NCBI RefSeq assembly: GCF_020080835.1
Contig: NC_058161.1
Span: 28,282,837 to 28,346,836, forward strand
Length of the DNA: 64,000 bases
Reading direction: 5' to 3'
Origin: Cotesia glomerata
Lineage: Eukaryota > Arthropoda > Insecta > Hymenoptera > Braconidae
Positions within the stretch are counted from its first letter, which is position 1. Each line of letters begins with the position of its first letter. Both the position numbers and the translations under genes were made by a program. Shown piece by piece: positions 25,680 through 37,673 of the stretch. Below the pieces are notes generated by a model that was not told the origin of the DNA, did no database searches, and was given only the letters and a program-made list of their open reading frames with translations.

Positions 25680-26888
25680 CCCGGGAAAAAATGAATTTGC
25701 CTAATTATATATAGTTATATATAATCACTTATATATAATTAGACCTGAAAATTGGCCAGATCTGATCATATATAATCATATATAATTATATATAATTATT
25801 TCTATAAAAATAAAAAAAATTCACCGTGAGCGGGGATCGAACCGGGGACCTGACGCTTTAAAGACTAACACGCCACCTGTTTACCTACGAGACTTACTGG
25901 AAGAGTAAAGCTTGAAATACCTACAACTAATGCAAATCGAATACATAATCGATTTTTATAAGTTAAATTAATTAATACAGTTCCATTATTTCATCCACAA
26001 AAAACTATAGTTTAAAAAATTATTAATCATTGGAGTAGCAGACTCTGAGATGAAAACAGAGAATGTTTTATAGTAATCACAAAATGCATATATAATTATA
26101 TATGATTCATATATAATTAGATATGATTCATATATAATTATATATGATTCATATATAATTAAATATGATTCATATATAATTATATATGATTCATATATAA
26201 TTATATATGATTCATATATAATTATATATGATTCATATATAGTTATATATGATTCATATATAATTATATATGATTTCCGTATAGTTACACTGATATTGAT
26301 AGAATGATTTGTTTATATTTAATGAGCTTTATTAACTGTTAATAAGTGATTTCTTAACATAATGGGATTTAATATATATTTATTACCAGTTAATAAATTA
26401 TTTATTAAATACGATTTATTAAATGTTAATAAATATTTGTTAACAGTTAACAAATATTTATTTAAAATCAAAAGCAAAAATAGCAATTTTCTTTTGACAT
26501 TTTTTATAACCTGACAGCTGGAATATCAATTAGATATGATCAGATATAATCATATATAGACTTATATATAATCATATATAGCCCTAGATAACTCTGGTCT
26601 AATCAGATCTAATTATATATAGATTTATATATAATCATATATAGCCCCAGGTAACTCAGGTCTAATCAGATCTAATTATATATAGATTATATATAATCAT
26701 ATATAGACCTAGATAACTCAGATCTGATTATATACAGTCTTATATAAAATATACATACAATATATTAGTCTATATATGATTATATATATTTTACATAAAA
26801 ATTTAGATTTAATGATATATAATTCTATATATTCAATATATAATCATATATAAATATATATGATTAGGTAAATTCATTTTTTCCCGGG
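25680..26888. mobile_element. CCCG-ended ATAT word element, nested, with proven empty site
   Basis: Inverted ends CCCGGGAAAAAATGAATTT / AAATTCATTTTTTCCCGGG. Flanked by CA on both sides (25678-25679 and 26889-26890). The sister arm at about 37241-37257 reads TCAACATGTCTGCTAG, which is exactly the uninterrupted site with a single CA. So a 2-bp target duplication is shown directly. The interior contains TATATGATTCATATATAATT arrays (26090-26275), a tRNA-like segment and AGATCTAATTATATATAG words (26520-26720). Confidence 0.88.
25824..25895 (-). pseudogene. tRNA-like segment inside CCCG element
   Basis: On the minus strand it reads GTAGGTAAACAGGTGGCGTG (box A-like), then a possible anticodon loop CTTTAAA, then CCCCGGTTCGATCCCCG, a perfect box B. 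Acceptor-stem pairing is poor and the anticodon is unclear, so it is probably a tRNA-derived SINE head or pseudogene. Confidence 0.6.
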
Positions 26889-27998
26889 CATGTTGATTTT
26901 TTTTGACAAATTATTTACAAGTTAAAAAATACTTAAAAAAAATTACACGAATAATTCTTCAAATTTTCTACAAGTGAAATTTTTTTTTTTAATTTTTTTG
27001 TAATAATTTTTTCATTAAAAAAAATTGTAAAAATTTTCAGATGTCGGCTAACTTAATTTTCATTTATTTTTTTGAATTAGACAAAAAAATAAATAATTGA
27101 AATTAATAAATTATTAGAAAATAAACTTACAGTTTTTTTAATTTTCTACATGTGCATTTTTCCTTTAATTTATTATTTTCAATTGCTCATGTATTTTTTT
27201 TAATCACAAAATATATATATATTCAAATTATTAGTAAAACTCACATATTTGACAGCTGATCTGAGTAACACAAAGAAAAAGTTACAATCAACACTTTATT
27301 TGTGTTATGGATAACATTTAAGTGTGTAGAAATCCGAGAATCAGCCAATGAAAGTTTTAACATATTTTTGTGTTACTTTTAACACAGAATTATGATGATT
27401 TCATCAATACAAACAGTATGTGTAGAATTAACATAAATTTTGTGTAAAAAAATCATCTACACAAAATTTTATGTTAAATTTTACGAAAATTTTTTTACTG
27501 TGTACCGGTAGTATATGAGAAAAAATTTTATAATTTTATATTGTGTGGTAATCACTTTTATAATACTCAGAAATATTAATAAATAAAAAAAATTCAAATG
27601 TGGCGAAAAAAAATGTTAATTAAAAATTTTCTAATTTTTTTTTTCGGTATAAAAAATTCAAATTTTCAACCAAAAAAAATTTTTAATTTTGTAAAAATCA
27701 AAAAATTTATATTCATTTAATTTTTAAAACTAAGAAGTTTTACACCAAAATTATTGAATTATTTATTTCTCAAATTTTTAAAATAAAAATTCTTAAAGAG
27801 GTACCGTGAAAAATCACTTTTCTTACAATTTTCTTCAATTTTTGAATACGCGTACTTTTAAGTGTCCTCTATACGAATAAATTTTTATTAACATGTATTC
27901 CCTATCCTGACCGTAGTTATAGTGAACATTTTATTAAATAACAATCATACTTTTCTTAGGATTTTTTGAAAAACTGAGAATATTTAATTAAAATTATA

Positions 27999-28270
27999 CA
28001 CTGATAAAAGGATTTGTTTATAGTTAAAAATATTTGTTAATATTTAACAAATCATTTATTAGAGACCACTTTTTAGTCCTTAACAAATATTTCTTAGTAT
28101 TTAAAAAGATTTATTAATATTTAATAAATGGATATCAGATTTATTAGATACAAACAAATCGTTTTAAATACTAAGAAATATTTGTTTGATACTAAAAAAT
28201 GGTCTCTAATAAATGATTTGTTAACTATTAACAAATATTTTTTTAATACAAATAAATCCTTCTATCAGTG
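27999..28270. mobile_element. 272-bp MITE, TA target, absent from sister arm
   Basis: The ends CACTGATAAAAGGATTTG and CAAATAAATCCTTCTATCAGTG are inverted over about 70 bp. TA flanks both sides (27997-27998 and 28271-28272). The right arm near 36135 reads GTTATAATTCTAATTAAAT, the empty site with one TA. Tc1/mariner-type MITE. A diverged relative lies inside the neighbouring element at about 26288-26460. Confidence 0.85.
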
Positions 28271-28399
28271 TAACAAGTATTTTTTATCAAAAATAACATA
28301 AAAAATGTTTAAAGTTAGCGACTTTCGATGTTTTACGTGAGTGGAAGTAAGTGAGCAATCTATATATATATATAGGAGACTTTCTATAGATATAAATAG

Positions 28400-29470
28400 T
28401 CACTCATCACGATATCTCTGGAACTATAAGACCTAGAGACTTGAAATTTGGTAGGAATATTCCTTTCGCCGAGTAGAGGTCAGCTAAGAACGGATTTTAC
28501 GAAATTCCATCGACAAGGGGGGTTGCGGGGGCGTTAACAATGAAAAATTCCCGTTTTTAAACCATAGCTCCTATCGACTCCAAATTTAGTAGGAATCTTC
28601 TGTAAGAAATGTAGAAATAATCTATAAATAAATATTACAATATCTCACCCTACAGAGGATTGCGGGGGTGGGTATCAACAATGAAAATTTTTAATTTTCA
28701 AGCTATAGCTCCTACAGACTCCAAATTTTGTAGAAATTTTCTGTAAGTGATATAAAAATAATTTATGAACGAATTTTACGATATCCTACCCCACAGAGGA
28801 TTGCGGGGGTGGGTATCAACAATGAAAATTTTTAATTTTCAAGCTATAGCTCCTACAGACTCTAAATTAGGTAGAAATTTTCTGTTAGAGATGTAGAAAT
28901 AATATTCGAATGAATTTTAAGATAGCTCACCTCACAGAAGTTTGCGGGGGTGGGTTTTAACAATTAAAATTTTAAATTTCCAAGCTATAGCTTCTATAAG
29001 CTCGAAATTTAGTAGAAATCTTCTATATGTGATATAGAAATTATCTAAGAACGGATTTTACAACGATCGAATCAACTCCAATAATGATCGCGGGAGTGGG
29101 TGTTTAGAGATCGTCTCAAAATGGATTTCAATGATGTTTACTTCCGATAGGAATTGTAGGGGTGGGTGTTAAAATCTAAAATTTTCATTTTCAAACTGTA
29201 ACTCCTAAAGACTCCGAATTCGGTGAGAATCTTCGTGTATGATGTCAAATTCAGCTAAGAATGAATTTTATCAAATTCCAACCCCAAAAAGGGATCGCGG
29301 GGGCGTTAATAATGAAAACTTTCCGTTTGTAAAATATAGCTCTTATAGACTCCAAATTTGGTAAGAATCTTCTATATATGATTTAGAAATAATTTAAGAG
29401 CGGGTTTTATGACAAATCACCCCGAATAAGGATTGCGGGGGTGGGTGTTGACAATAAAAAATCTTCCCTG
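28400..29470 (+). repeat. 140-bp tandem repeat array (block 1)
   Basis: Diverged units each containing CTCCTACAGACTCCAAATTT, then GGTAGGAATCTTCTG and GATTGCGGGGGTGGGTGTT. The G-rich mark recurs near 28526, 28669, 28801, 28945, 29090, 29297 and 29435, which gives spacings of about 132-145 bp apart from one irregular interval. Confidence 0.85.
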
Positions 29471-30590
29471 ATAGCCATGCAGAATACAAGTTGGCTTTAG
29501 ACTGGACTCCAAGTTGTGAAAAATCTACGACTCGAATCTAACGACAGTTTCATTAAACATCTTGTAGTGAAGGAGTTTGAGTGAACCTGCACTGAACTTT
29601 GAGACAATGTCTGTTAATGCGGCAGAGTACAAAAATTTTACCATTTGCATTCTACGATCGGTAAATTACCGAAAATTGATGATAGTTTGTCGGTATAAGC
29701 CTTATAGCCATCAGAGAAATTCAATCTTATGGCCAATTGTTAATAAATTACAACTACAATTATAATTGTTATTACGATCACTATTATCATTGTTATTTTT
29801 ACTATTTTTATAATTATTAATAAATTATAAGAAATATATATTAATTCTGAGACCAATGTAATCAATTTTATATATTTGTACAAAATCAAATAAAAAAAAT
29901 TAACAGTAAATTTATTTTTCATATTTATTTTGCGTATAAATATAACTTTGGTGCTATATTTGCCGTAGGTGAAAAACTTCTTCGAATAAATGTTTTTAAC
30001 GATAGGAAAAAACATCAGGTTAAAAAATTATCTTTTTCAAATTTATACTTTTCAATTAAAATATAAAAATTTTTATTTAATTTCATTGAGTTACTTATTT
30101 ATGAGTTATAAGTAATTAATACTTCATCAAATGACTAAGAAAATCGTAGGTTCTTAATTTTATGCATTATCTTTCTTAAAAAATCATATCGAAATAATTG
30201 CCTCAAAATTTGTTGTGTTGTAGATTGAACTTTCTGAGTTAAAAACTTGATTGCTAAATATGTCTTCATATTTGTTAGTATTTTAAATGAAAATTGAAGT
30301 TTAAAAATTTATACAACTTCAGCTAAAAATTTGTTAAAAATGTTACAGTCTAACTTGACATTATTTTTTACGCAAATCTCATTACAACTTTTAGCTAACC
30401 TTCTGCAAATAAAAACTTGTCAACAGCTTTAGTTCAGATGTCGGCGTAGGTTTATTTGAATTTCCTAACCAACTTCACTACAGATTCAATACAGGATTCT
30501 GCAGTGAGTGACTTTAAGTGAACTTTGAAACGACTTGGCTAAAATCCCGCCAGTGCAGGTTATTTTACTCAAAGCGTGGCTATCAGGGTT
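29471..30590. other. Unique-looking spacer between tandem blocks
   Basis: No gene is seen. The frames at 29577-29765 and 29740-30015 have no recognisable domain. 29500-29640 and 30430-30580 share scattered words but no clear alignment. Confidence 0.5.
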
Positions 30591-31150
30591 AATTTCTGAA
30601 ATATAGCTTCTAAAAGCTATAAATTTGATAGGAATCTTTTATATGTCATGTAGAAATCATCTCAAAACGGATTTTAGTAAATTCTACTTCTGACAGGGAT
30701 TGCGGGGGTGGGTGTTAGAATTTCAAATTTCCATTTCCAAACTGTAACTTCTACAAACTCGAAATTAGGTAGGAATCTTTTATTTGTCATGAGGAGATCA
30801 TCTCAAAGCAGATTCCAAAGAATTCTACTTCCGATAGGGATTGCGGGGGTGGGTGTTAAAATCTAAAACTTGAATTTCCAAACTGTAACTTCTGCAGACT
30901 CTAAATTTGGTAGGAATCTTTTTGTACGATGTCAAATTCAGCTGAGAATGGATTTTCTCGAATTCTAAATCCAAAAGGGATTGCGGGGGCATTAACAATG
31001 AAAATCTCTCATTTCCAATCAATAGTTTCTATGGACTCGAAGTTTTGTTGGAATCTTTTATTTATAATGTAGAAATCATCTCGAATATGATTTTACGAAA
31101 TTCCTCCCCTACATAGGAGTGCGGGAGTGACAATTGTCAAAAAATTCATA
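30591..31150 (+). repeat. 140-bp tandem repeat array (block 2)
   Basis: Four further units of the same repeat, with GCGGGGGTGGGTGTT-type marks near 30705, 30843, 30985 and 31122. Confidence 0.85.
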
Positions 31151-32054
31151 TTCTTCGAATACAGTTCCTACAGATATAAAATTTGATAGAATCTTAAGAG
31201 AAACAGGCAATTACCGGGATGGCCTCCAAGTTCAACGGATTAAATATTTTGCTTTCTTAATAATTATATTTTCTTTCAACAATCGTCTCTTTGGCAGCGG
31301 CGAAAAAGTCATTGTAAGGTTTTCAAAATTTAATATTACATGTAGCTATTCGGTCAACGGACTAAGAATTTTACATACATTTTATTTTTATTGATCACAT
31401 AATCGATAAATTGTTCTTATTACGGGATCGCAGGAATATAACAGATTAAAATCAATGCATGTTCTAAACACTTGAGGTATGGAAAAGAAATTTGGCTACT
31501 TATTATAAGAAAATTTATAAAAACCATGCACAAATAATTTTCTATGAATAATTGATGTCACGGAGGAATTTTTAATCAAAGGCAAAATTAGTCGCACTTT
31601 AAGCTAGAAAGATTTCAACTACAATTATGAGACCTGCAATAACTTTAACTGAAACTTTCAATGCTCATTTCAAATTTTTTTCTTCGTGTCAATTGATATT
31701 CATTTTTGGAAGAAAGATACAGGAATGTTATAGTGATTGCACATTGAAAGTTACAATGCATTTTAGCTAGAATAATCACATGGATAAAAAATACAGGCCA
31801 ATCCGATGGAATTTGGAATCTGTGCAAGTCAAAACAATACTCCAATTAAATTTCAAGTCTAGATCTAAAAATACAATTCTATAAAGTGCCCAGCGGAGCG
31901 GGCGGGTAACAGCTAGTAGTCTATAAAGAGAGGCAGCACTAGTGCATGAGAAAGAAACCAAAAGCTATAACCTATTAGTACTTTTTTCTTGCCGTGGAAC
32001 CTCCTTCATTAACAATAAGGTCGTAACAAATATTAATTTGAAAAACAAAAATAA

Positions 32055-33228
32055 GGAACGTGTTTTTTATTTTTGAACCTAATTTTAGAAAAAAAAATAT
32101 AAAAAAATTATTAGAAGTCATTATCATTTAAGGGGTTAGGGGTAGTCAGAGACAAAAAAATGAGAATTTTTTTTTGCCAGTAAATCATTTTACTTTATAA
32201 AAGTAATAGTATGGCATCATTACACTATGTTTTGACTTGACTTTACGAAAATTAAAAAAAAAAAAATTCATAATTTCAAAAGTTATGGCTGTTTGTATTG
32301 ACTCAGTCCTAATAAAAGGTACTTGCGGTGACCATCATAAATTCTTGGAGATTCATCTAAAATCAATCGAACAAAAAAAATAGTTTTATTAATAGATGAT
32401 TATCTATGCCTTATTATGGCCATAATTTATAGCTAAGTTTGTCATTAAAGACAAATTTGGGAACTGGGGAAATAAAGGATAAAGGGGGGAGGAGGGACCT
32501 TACTCAGTAGGAATTTTTTCGGTAACCGAAAAAATAATTCAGACAGCCCAGACCGGGACTCGAACCCGGATCGATTGGTTACGCGCCAAAGGCTCTACCG
32601 GTCAAGCTATCCGAGACATTGTCCGTAACTACCATTCAGTCACCTAATAAGACCTACCGAGTAATAAACACCACCGTCTATCTTACGGTAAAGAGCCATA
32701 ATATAATCTTGTGCCTGATCAAAGCTTTTTTTTTTTTTTTTGAAAATTAACAAAATGGCGGCCGTAGGAAAATTTTCTCTAGATTTTCGGAAAAAGACCA
32801 ACAAATTTTTGAAAAAAAAAATCCTTCGATCAGGCACTAGTTTTTCATGTTTTTTAAAAGCAGTATAAATTTCATTGAAATCCAATCAGCGGTTTTCGAG
32901 TTACAGTGGTCACCAGTTCAAAAAACATAGTTTTGAGAAAAACGCATTTAAAATTTTACACTCTCGAGAGCTACCTACTCTCGAGCGTTCTGCTGCCCGA
33001 GCGCCTTTTGTTATTTGTCGAATAACTCGAAAAGTATTTGGTCGGATTCTCTTAAAATTTTCAAAAAATATTTTTAAAATATTATACTTAAAAAAAATTA
33101 AAATTTTGTCATTCTTATAAATAGTACAGTACTATTGAATTTTGCAACTATGTTATTAAATCATTCAGAATTATTAACTTCCTTAAAATATGATGATGTT
33201 AGTCTTGTATATTTAATATTGTTATACG
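32055..33228 (+). repeat. Inverted duplication arm A2 (left)
   Basis: The reverse complement lies at 34901-36083, with a few small indels. In the right arm A2 is directly joined to A1. In this left arm they are separated by the Helitron-containing region. The same 81-codon frame appears in both copies on opposite strands and is a by-product of the duplication. Confidence 0.88.
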
Positions 33229-33353
33229 TGTACTTTATTATAAAAATTATGTATATTATTGTCATTCGGCTAGTTTGCCTTGACATAAAAATTGAATAAA
33301 TAAATAAATGAAAAAAAATCGATTTTTTGAAAATTCTGACTACCCCTAACCCC
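32132..33353. mobile_element. TTAA-flanked TIR element containing a SINE head
   Basis: The ends are GGGGTTAGGGGTAGTCAGA (32132) and its reverse complement (ending 33353). TTAA sits on both sides (32128-32131 and 33354-33357), the target of piggyBac-like and Kolobok-type elements. No transposase frame. The partner copy in the right arm keeps one end (about 35986-36008) and has lost the other at the junction at 34901. Confidence 0.75.
32540..32618 (-). repeat. tRNA-derived SINE head, Thr(CGT)-like
   Basis: On the minus strand TCGGATAGCTTGACCGGTAG gives box A and GGGTTCGAGTCCCGG a perfect box B. The anticodon arm TTTGG-CGCGTAA-CCAAT would read CGT. A body starting CTGTCTGAATTATTTTTTCG and GGTTACCGAAAAAATTCC follows, shared with the copies at 35513 and 63062. 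Position 33 is G and not T, and the stems are weak, so it is not a working tRNA. Confidence 0.65.
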
Positions 33354-33357
33354 TTAA

Positions 33358-33690
33358 TTTACGTTCAAAAAAAATTCTATAAATTTTTCCAAAATTATGA
33401 AGGCATGTTTATTTAAAATAATTCATCAGTTTTGGCCATGTGAAATTTACTACTTTTCCAATAAAATGTAAATTTAACATTTTTTCCACATACTAAATTT
33501 TTATTTTTTGCAATATAAATTTAACAGATTTTTTTGTAGTCTTGACAGGACTTTCTTCCGTATAGATTCTCAACTTGTAAATATCAACATTAAGAATAAA
33601 AATTTTGCCATTCTCTTAGAAAATTTCAGGATTATTTGAAAAAAAAAAAAATGTTAACTTTTTCAATACAATTAGTCTAAATGATATTTA
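33358..33690. other. AT-rich spacer, nothing recognised
   Basis: AT-rich DNA between arm A2 and the hairpin before arm A3. Confidence 0.5.
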
Positions 33691-33696
33691 TAGTAT

Positions 33697-33816
33697 ATTA
33701 CACTATTAGGGCAGAAAGTTTGAGATTTCTGCACTGCGCGCCATGATGCCCGAGGCGTAGCCGAGGGCATCACGGCGCGCAGTTCAGAGCTCGCAAACTT
33801 CTGCCCGTGTAGTGTT
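33697..33816. repeat. Long GC-rich hairpin with GAGGCGTAGCCGA loop
   Basis: ACACTATTAGGGCAGAAAGT pairs with the segment CTTCTGCCCGTGTAGTGT, and TGCGCGCCATGATGCCC pairs with GGGCATCACGGCGCGCA around the loop GAGGCGTAGCCGA. The stem covers about 110 bp. It sits exactly at the outer end of arm A3. Confidence 0.75.
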
Positions 33817-34870
33817 AGGGTGTCCGTTATTTCCCGTTGATTTTTTTTTTCGCGATCGCTCCCTTGATTTTTAGTTCTTGGCCCAAAAAAAAATGTCTTA
33901 CACAAATAAGCTCTTAATTACCAAATTGAACCGTGCCGAAGTCGAGTTACATTTCCCATTTAAATAACATGGGAATTTGGAACTTTTTGCAATTATTTTT
34001 TTTTCTTCAAAAAAAATGTCACCACGATTATGATCGGTGCATATTCTGATGAGAAATTGAATGCTCTACAAAAAAGTTCTCTTATAATTTTTCGATAAAA
34101 TCATTCCTTTAGAAGTTATTTGTGGTTAAAGTTGTGTTTATAGTTATTATCATAGTTTTGCAGTCTTGCTGTAAAGTTTTTTGTGTTATAATCATTTATT
34201 TTATCTATAAATGTTCCAAAAATTTTATCAAAATGATTAATAGTTACATTAACGTTAACAATACGATGTATTGAATACATTTTTAATAATATTGCCGCTT
34301 ATTTGTATTTTTTCTGTCTCTATTCACATTTATTTGTTAAGCAATTTTTAGTTGCATTATTAGAGTGCCAATGAAATCAAATTTTATAAACCAGTTGCAT
34401 TTCACCATGCACGCTATATGTCAAAAGCGATTTATTCGCTGAAAATATATATTTTTCGGGACATTTTCGAGTTAGATCTTGAAACGCAACAAAATCTTTT
34501 GGATATTTGTTCATTCATAGTATTTATTTATGTATCATTTTGGTTTTTGGCATCTCTTGCAGCATCAGCTCTATACCAAGATATAAATTATATAAAGACT
34601 GTATCATTACAGAAGGACCGTTAAGAAAATTTCTGAGGCAGTATTGCACAAATTCAAAAACCATCTGTGGTGTTTAACTGGTGAAAAAGCTGATTTGACT
34701 TTTTTCGATTCAAATACATAACTTCACGTAAATCGAAAAATGATTAAGACAGTTGGGTTCTGCAAGGCATATTCCAAGAAAATTATGAAATTTTTTTTAT
34801 CGAAAGATAAATATATGAACAATTCACTACCAAAATTTCAGATCGATTCACCACACCGTTTTTGAGAAAT
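33817..34870 (+). repeat. Inverted duplication arm A3 (left)
   Basis: The reverse complement lies at 37878-38941. It begins AGGGTGTCCGTTATTTCCC and ends at a fragment of the CACAGTAAAA element end. A3 and its partner flank the inverted A2-A1 block like very long terminal repeats. No coding sequence. Confidence 0.85.
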
Positions 34871-34900
34871 TACACAGTAAAAAAATTTTCGTAAAATTTT
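34871..34900. repeat. Orphan end of the CACAGTAAAA element
   Basis: TA followed by CACAGTAAAAAAATTTTCG and a few more bases, identical to the terminus at 25255, then an abrupt switch into arm A2. It marks a recombination junction. Confidence 0.75.
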
Positions 34901-36083
34901 CGTATAACAATATTAAATATACAAGACTAACATCATCATATTTTAAGGAAGTTAATAATTCTGAATGATTTAATAACATAGTTGCAAAATTCAATAGTAC
35001 TGTACTATTTATGAGAATGACAAAATTTTAATTTTTTTTAAGTATAATATTTTAAAAATATTTTTTGAAAATTTTAAGAGAATCCGACAAAATACTTTTC
35101 GAGTTATTCGACAAATAACAAAAGGCGCTCGGGCAGCAGAACGCTCGAGAGTAGGTAGCTCTCGACAGTGTAAAATTTTAAATGCGTTTTTCTCAAAACT
35201 ATGTTTTTTGAACTGGTGACCACTGTAACTCGAAAACCGCTGATTGGATTTCAATGAAATTTATACTGCTTTTAAAAAACATGAAAAACTAGTGCCTGAT
35301 CGAAGGATTTTTTTTTTCAAAAATTTGTTGGTCTTTTTCCGAAAATCTAGAGAAAATTTTCCTACGGCCGCCATTTTGTTAATTTTCAAAAAAAAAAAAA
35401 AAAGCTTTGATCAGGCACAAGATTATATTATGGCTCTTTACCGTAAGATAGACGGTGGTGTTTATTACTCGGTAGGTCTTATTAGGTGACTGAATGGTAG
35501 TTACGGACAATGTCTCGGATAGCTTAACTGGTAGAGCCTTTGGCGCGTAACCAAACGATCCGGGTTCCAGTCCCGGTCTGGGTTGTCTGAATTATTTTTT
35601 CGGTTACCGAAAAAATTCCTACTGAGTAAGGTCCCTCCTCCCCCCTTTATCCTTTATTTCCCCAGTTCCCAAATTTGTCTTTAATGACAAACTTAGCTAT
35701 AAATTATGGCCATAATAAGGCATAGATAATCATCTATTAATAAAACTATTTTTTTTGTTCGATTGATTTTAGATGAATCTCCAAGAATTTATGATGGTCA
35801 CCGCAAGTACCTTTTATTAGGACTGAGTCAATACAAACATCCATAACTTTTGAAATTATGAATTTTTTTTTTTTTAATTTTCGTAAAGTCAAGTCAAAAC
35901 ATAGTGTAATGATGCCATACTATTACTTTTATAAAGTAAAATGATTTACTGGCAAAAAAAAATTATTAAAAATTCTCATTTTTTTGTCTCTGACTACCCC
36001 TAACCCCTTAAATGATAATAACTTCTAATAATTTTTTTATATTTTTTTTCTAAAATTAGGTTCAAAAATAAAAAAAACGTTAG
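34901..36083 (-). repeat. Inverted duplication arm A2 (right)
   Basis: Reverse complement of 32055-33228, including the SINE head and one end of the TTAA element (TCTGACTACCCCTAACCCC at about 35986). Joined directly to arm A1 (right). Confidence 0.88.
35513..35591 (+). repeat. tRNA-derived SINE head (copy in right arm)
   Basis: Same head as 32540-32618 on the opposite strand: TCGGATAGCTTAACTGGTAG and GGGTTCCAGTCCCGG. Box B has one change relative to the left arm. Confidence 0.65.
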
Positions 36084-36087
36084 TTTT

Positions 36088-37671
36088 AAGTCGCTAACTT
36101 TAAACATTTTTTATGTTATTTTTGATAAAAAATACTTGTTATAATTCTAATTAAATATTCTCAGTTTTTCAAAAAAATCCTAAAAAAAGTATGATTGTTA
36201 TTTAATAAAATGTTCACTATAACTACGGTCAAGATAGGGAATACATGTTAATAAAAATTTATTCGTATAGAGGACACTTAAAAGTACGCGTATTCAAAAA
36301 TTGAAGAAAATTGTAAGAAAAGTGATTTTTCACGGTACCTCTTTAAGAATTTTTATTTTAAAAATTTGAGAAATCAATAATTCAATAATTTTGGTGTAAA
36401 ACTTCTTAGTTTTAAAAATTAAATGAATATAAATTTTTTGATTTTTACAAAATTAAAAATTTTTTTTGGTTGAAAATTTGAATTTTTTATACCGAAAAAA
36501 AAATTAGAAAATTTTTAATTAACATTTTTTCGCCACATTTGAATTTTTTTTTATTTATTAATATTTCTGAGTATTATAAAAGTGATTACCACACAATATA
36601 AAATTATAAAATTTTTTCTCATATACTACCGGTACACAGTAAAAAAATTTTCGTAAAATTTAACATAAAATTTTGTGTAGATGATTTTTTTACACAAAAT
36701 TTATGTTAATTCTACACATACTGTTTGTATTGATGAAATCAACATAATTCTGTGTTAAAAGTAACACAAAAATATGTTAAAACTTTCATTGGCTGATTCT
36801 CGGATTTCTACACACTTAAATGTTATCCATAACACAAATAAAGTGTTGATTGTAACTTTTTCTTTGTGTTACTCAGATCAGCTGTCAAATATGTGAGTTT
36901 TACTAATAATTTAAATATATATATATTTTGTGATTAAAAAAATACATGAGCAATTGAAAATAATAAATTAAAGGAAAAATGCACATGTAGAAAATTAAAA
37001 AAACTGTAAGTTTATTTTCTAATAATTTATTAATTTCAATTATTTATTTTTTTGTCTAATTCAAAAAAATGAATGAAAATTAAGTTAGCCGACATCTGAA
37101 AATTTTTACAATTTTTTTTAATGAAAAAATTATTACGAAAAAAATAAAAAAAAAAAATTTCACTTGTAGAAAATTTGAAGAATTATTCGTGTAATTTTTT
37201 TTAAGTATTTTTTAACTTGTAAATAATTTGTCAAAAAAAATCAACATGTCTGCTAGATTCATAATTATAAAATTTATAATTTTTCTTATTTTATTTATTT
37301 CCTCATAATTTAAAATTTATTCTGTCTTCTAGATTCGCACTAGAAAGGACATTAACCTTGTAATGAATTTTAAGGTTACAATTCTGTTATCGGATGTTTT
37401 AATATAAATTACCCTTTATCTATCACATTTACATGTCTATCTTGTGTGGCATACGTGACTATATATGAAGAATTCTTTAACATAAATTTTGTGTTGGTTG
37501 GCCAGTAACATTAAAAAAGTGTAGTTTTACTTTGAATTAACACTTGAGTGTGTTAAAAAATGGATGGATTGATTAATACAAACCGTTTGTGTAGAATTAA
37601 CATAAATTTTATGTAAAAAAAACATCTACACAAAATTTTATGTTAAATTTAACGAAAATTTTTTTACTGTG
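36088..37671 (-). repeat. Inverted duplication arm A1 (right)
   Basis: Reverse complement of 25255-28324 without the nested CCCG element and the 272-bp MITE. It supplies the empty sites for both. Confidence 0.88.
36635..37671. mobile_element. TA-flanked TIR element, right copy (uninterrupted)
   Basis: 1037 bp, with ends CACAGTAAAAAAATTTTCG / CGAAAATTTTTTTACTGTG and TA on both sides (36633-36634 and 37672-37673). Subterminal words TTAACATAAATTTTGTGTAG are repeated in both orientations. Non-coding. Confidence 0.85.
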
Positions 37672-37673
37672 TA

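Larger units (their letters stand above)
25255..27502. mobile_element. TA-flanked TIR element, left copy, with nested insertion
   Basis: The ends CACAGTAAAAAAATTTTCG and CGAAAATTTTTTTACTGTG are inverted copies extending about 100 bp, and TA flanks both sides (25253-25254 and 27503-27504). Removing the nested element at 25680-26888 and one copy of its CA duplication leaves 1037 bp, exactly the length of the partner copy at 36635-37671. Non-coding; Tc1/mariner-like by its target site. Confidence 0.85.
25255..28324 (+). repeat. Inverted duplication arm A1 (left)
   Basis: The reverse complement of 36088-37671 is found here in the same order, interrupted by two insertions (25680-26888 and 27999-28270) that are absent from the right arm. 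Identity is high by eye. The outer boundary coincides with the end of the CACAGTAAAA element. Confidence 0.85.
28359..31916 (+). mobile_element. Helitron-like element carrying tandem repeats
   Basis: The 5' end is TCTATATATATATATATAGG after an A. The 3' end is GGGCGGGTAACAGCTAG before a T, with a short G/C hairpin (CCCAGCGGAGCGGG) about 10 bp before CTAG. These are the classic Helitron ends (5'-TC, 3'-hairpin then CTRR, insertion between A and T). No Rep/helicase frame is present, so it is non-autonomous. It is loaded with about 140-bp tandem units. The sister arm lacks this region, but about 170 bp of flanking DNA is also missing there, so the empty site is not clean. Confidence 0.7.

Noticed and set aside
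32640..32885. Identical 81-codon frames on opposite strands (also 35244-35489), and their partners at 32875 and 35009
   Set aside because: By-products of the inverted duplication of a non-coding TTAA element; no domain and no start context.
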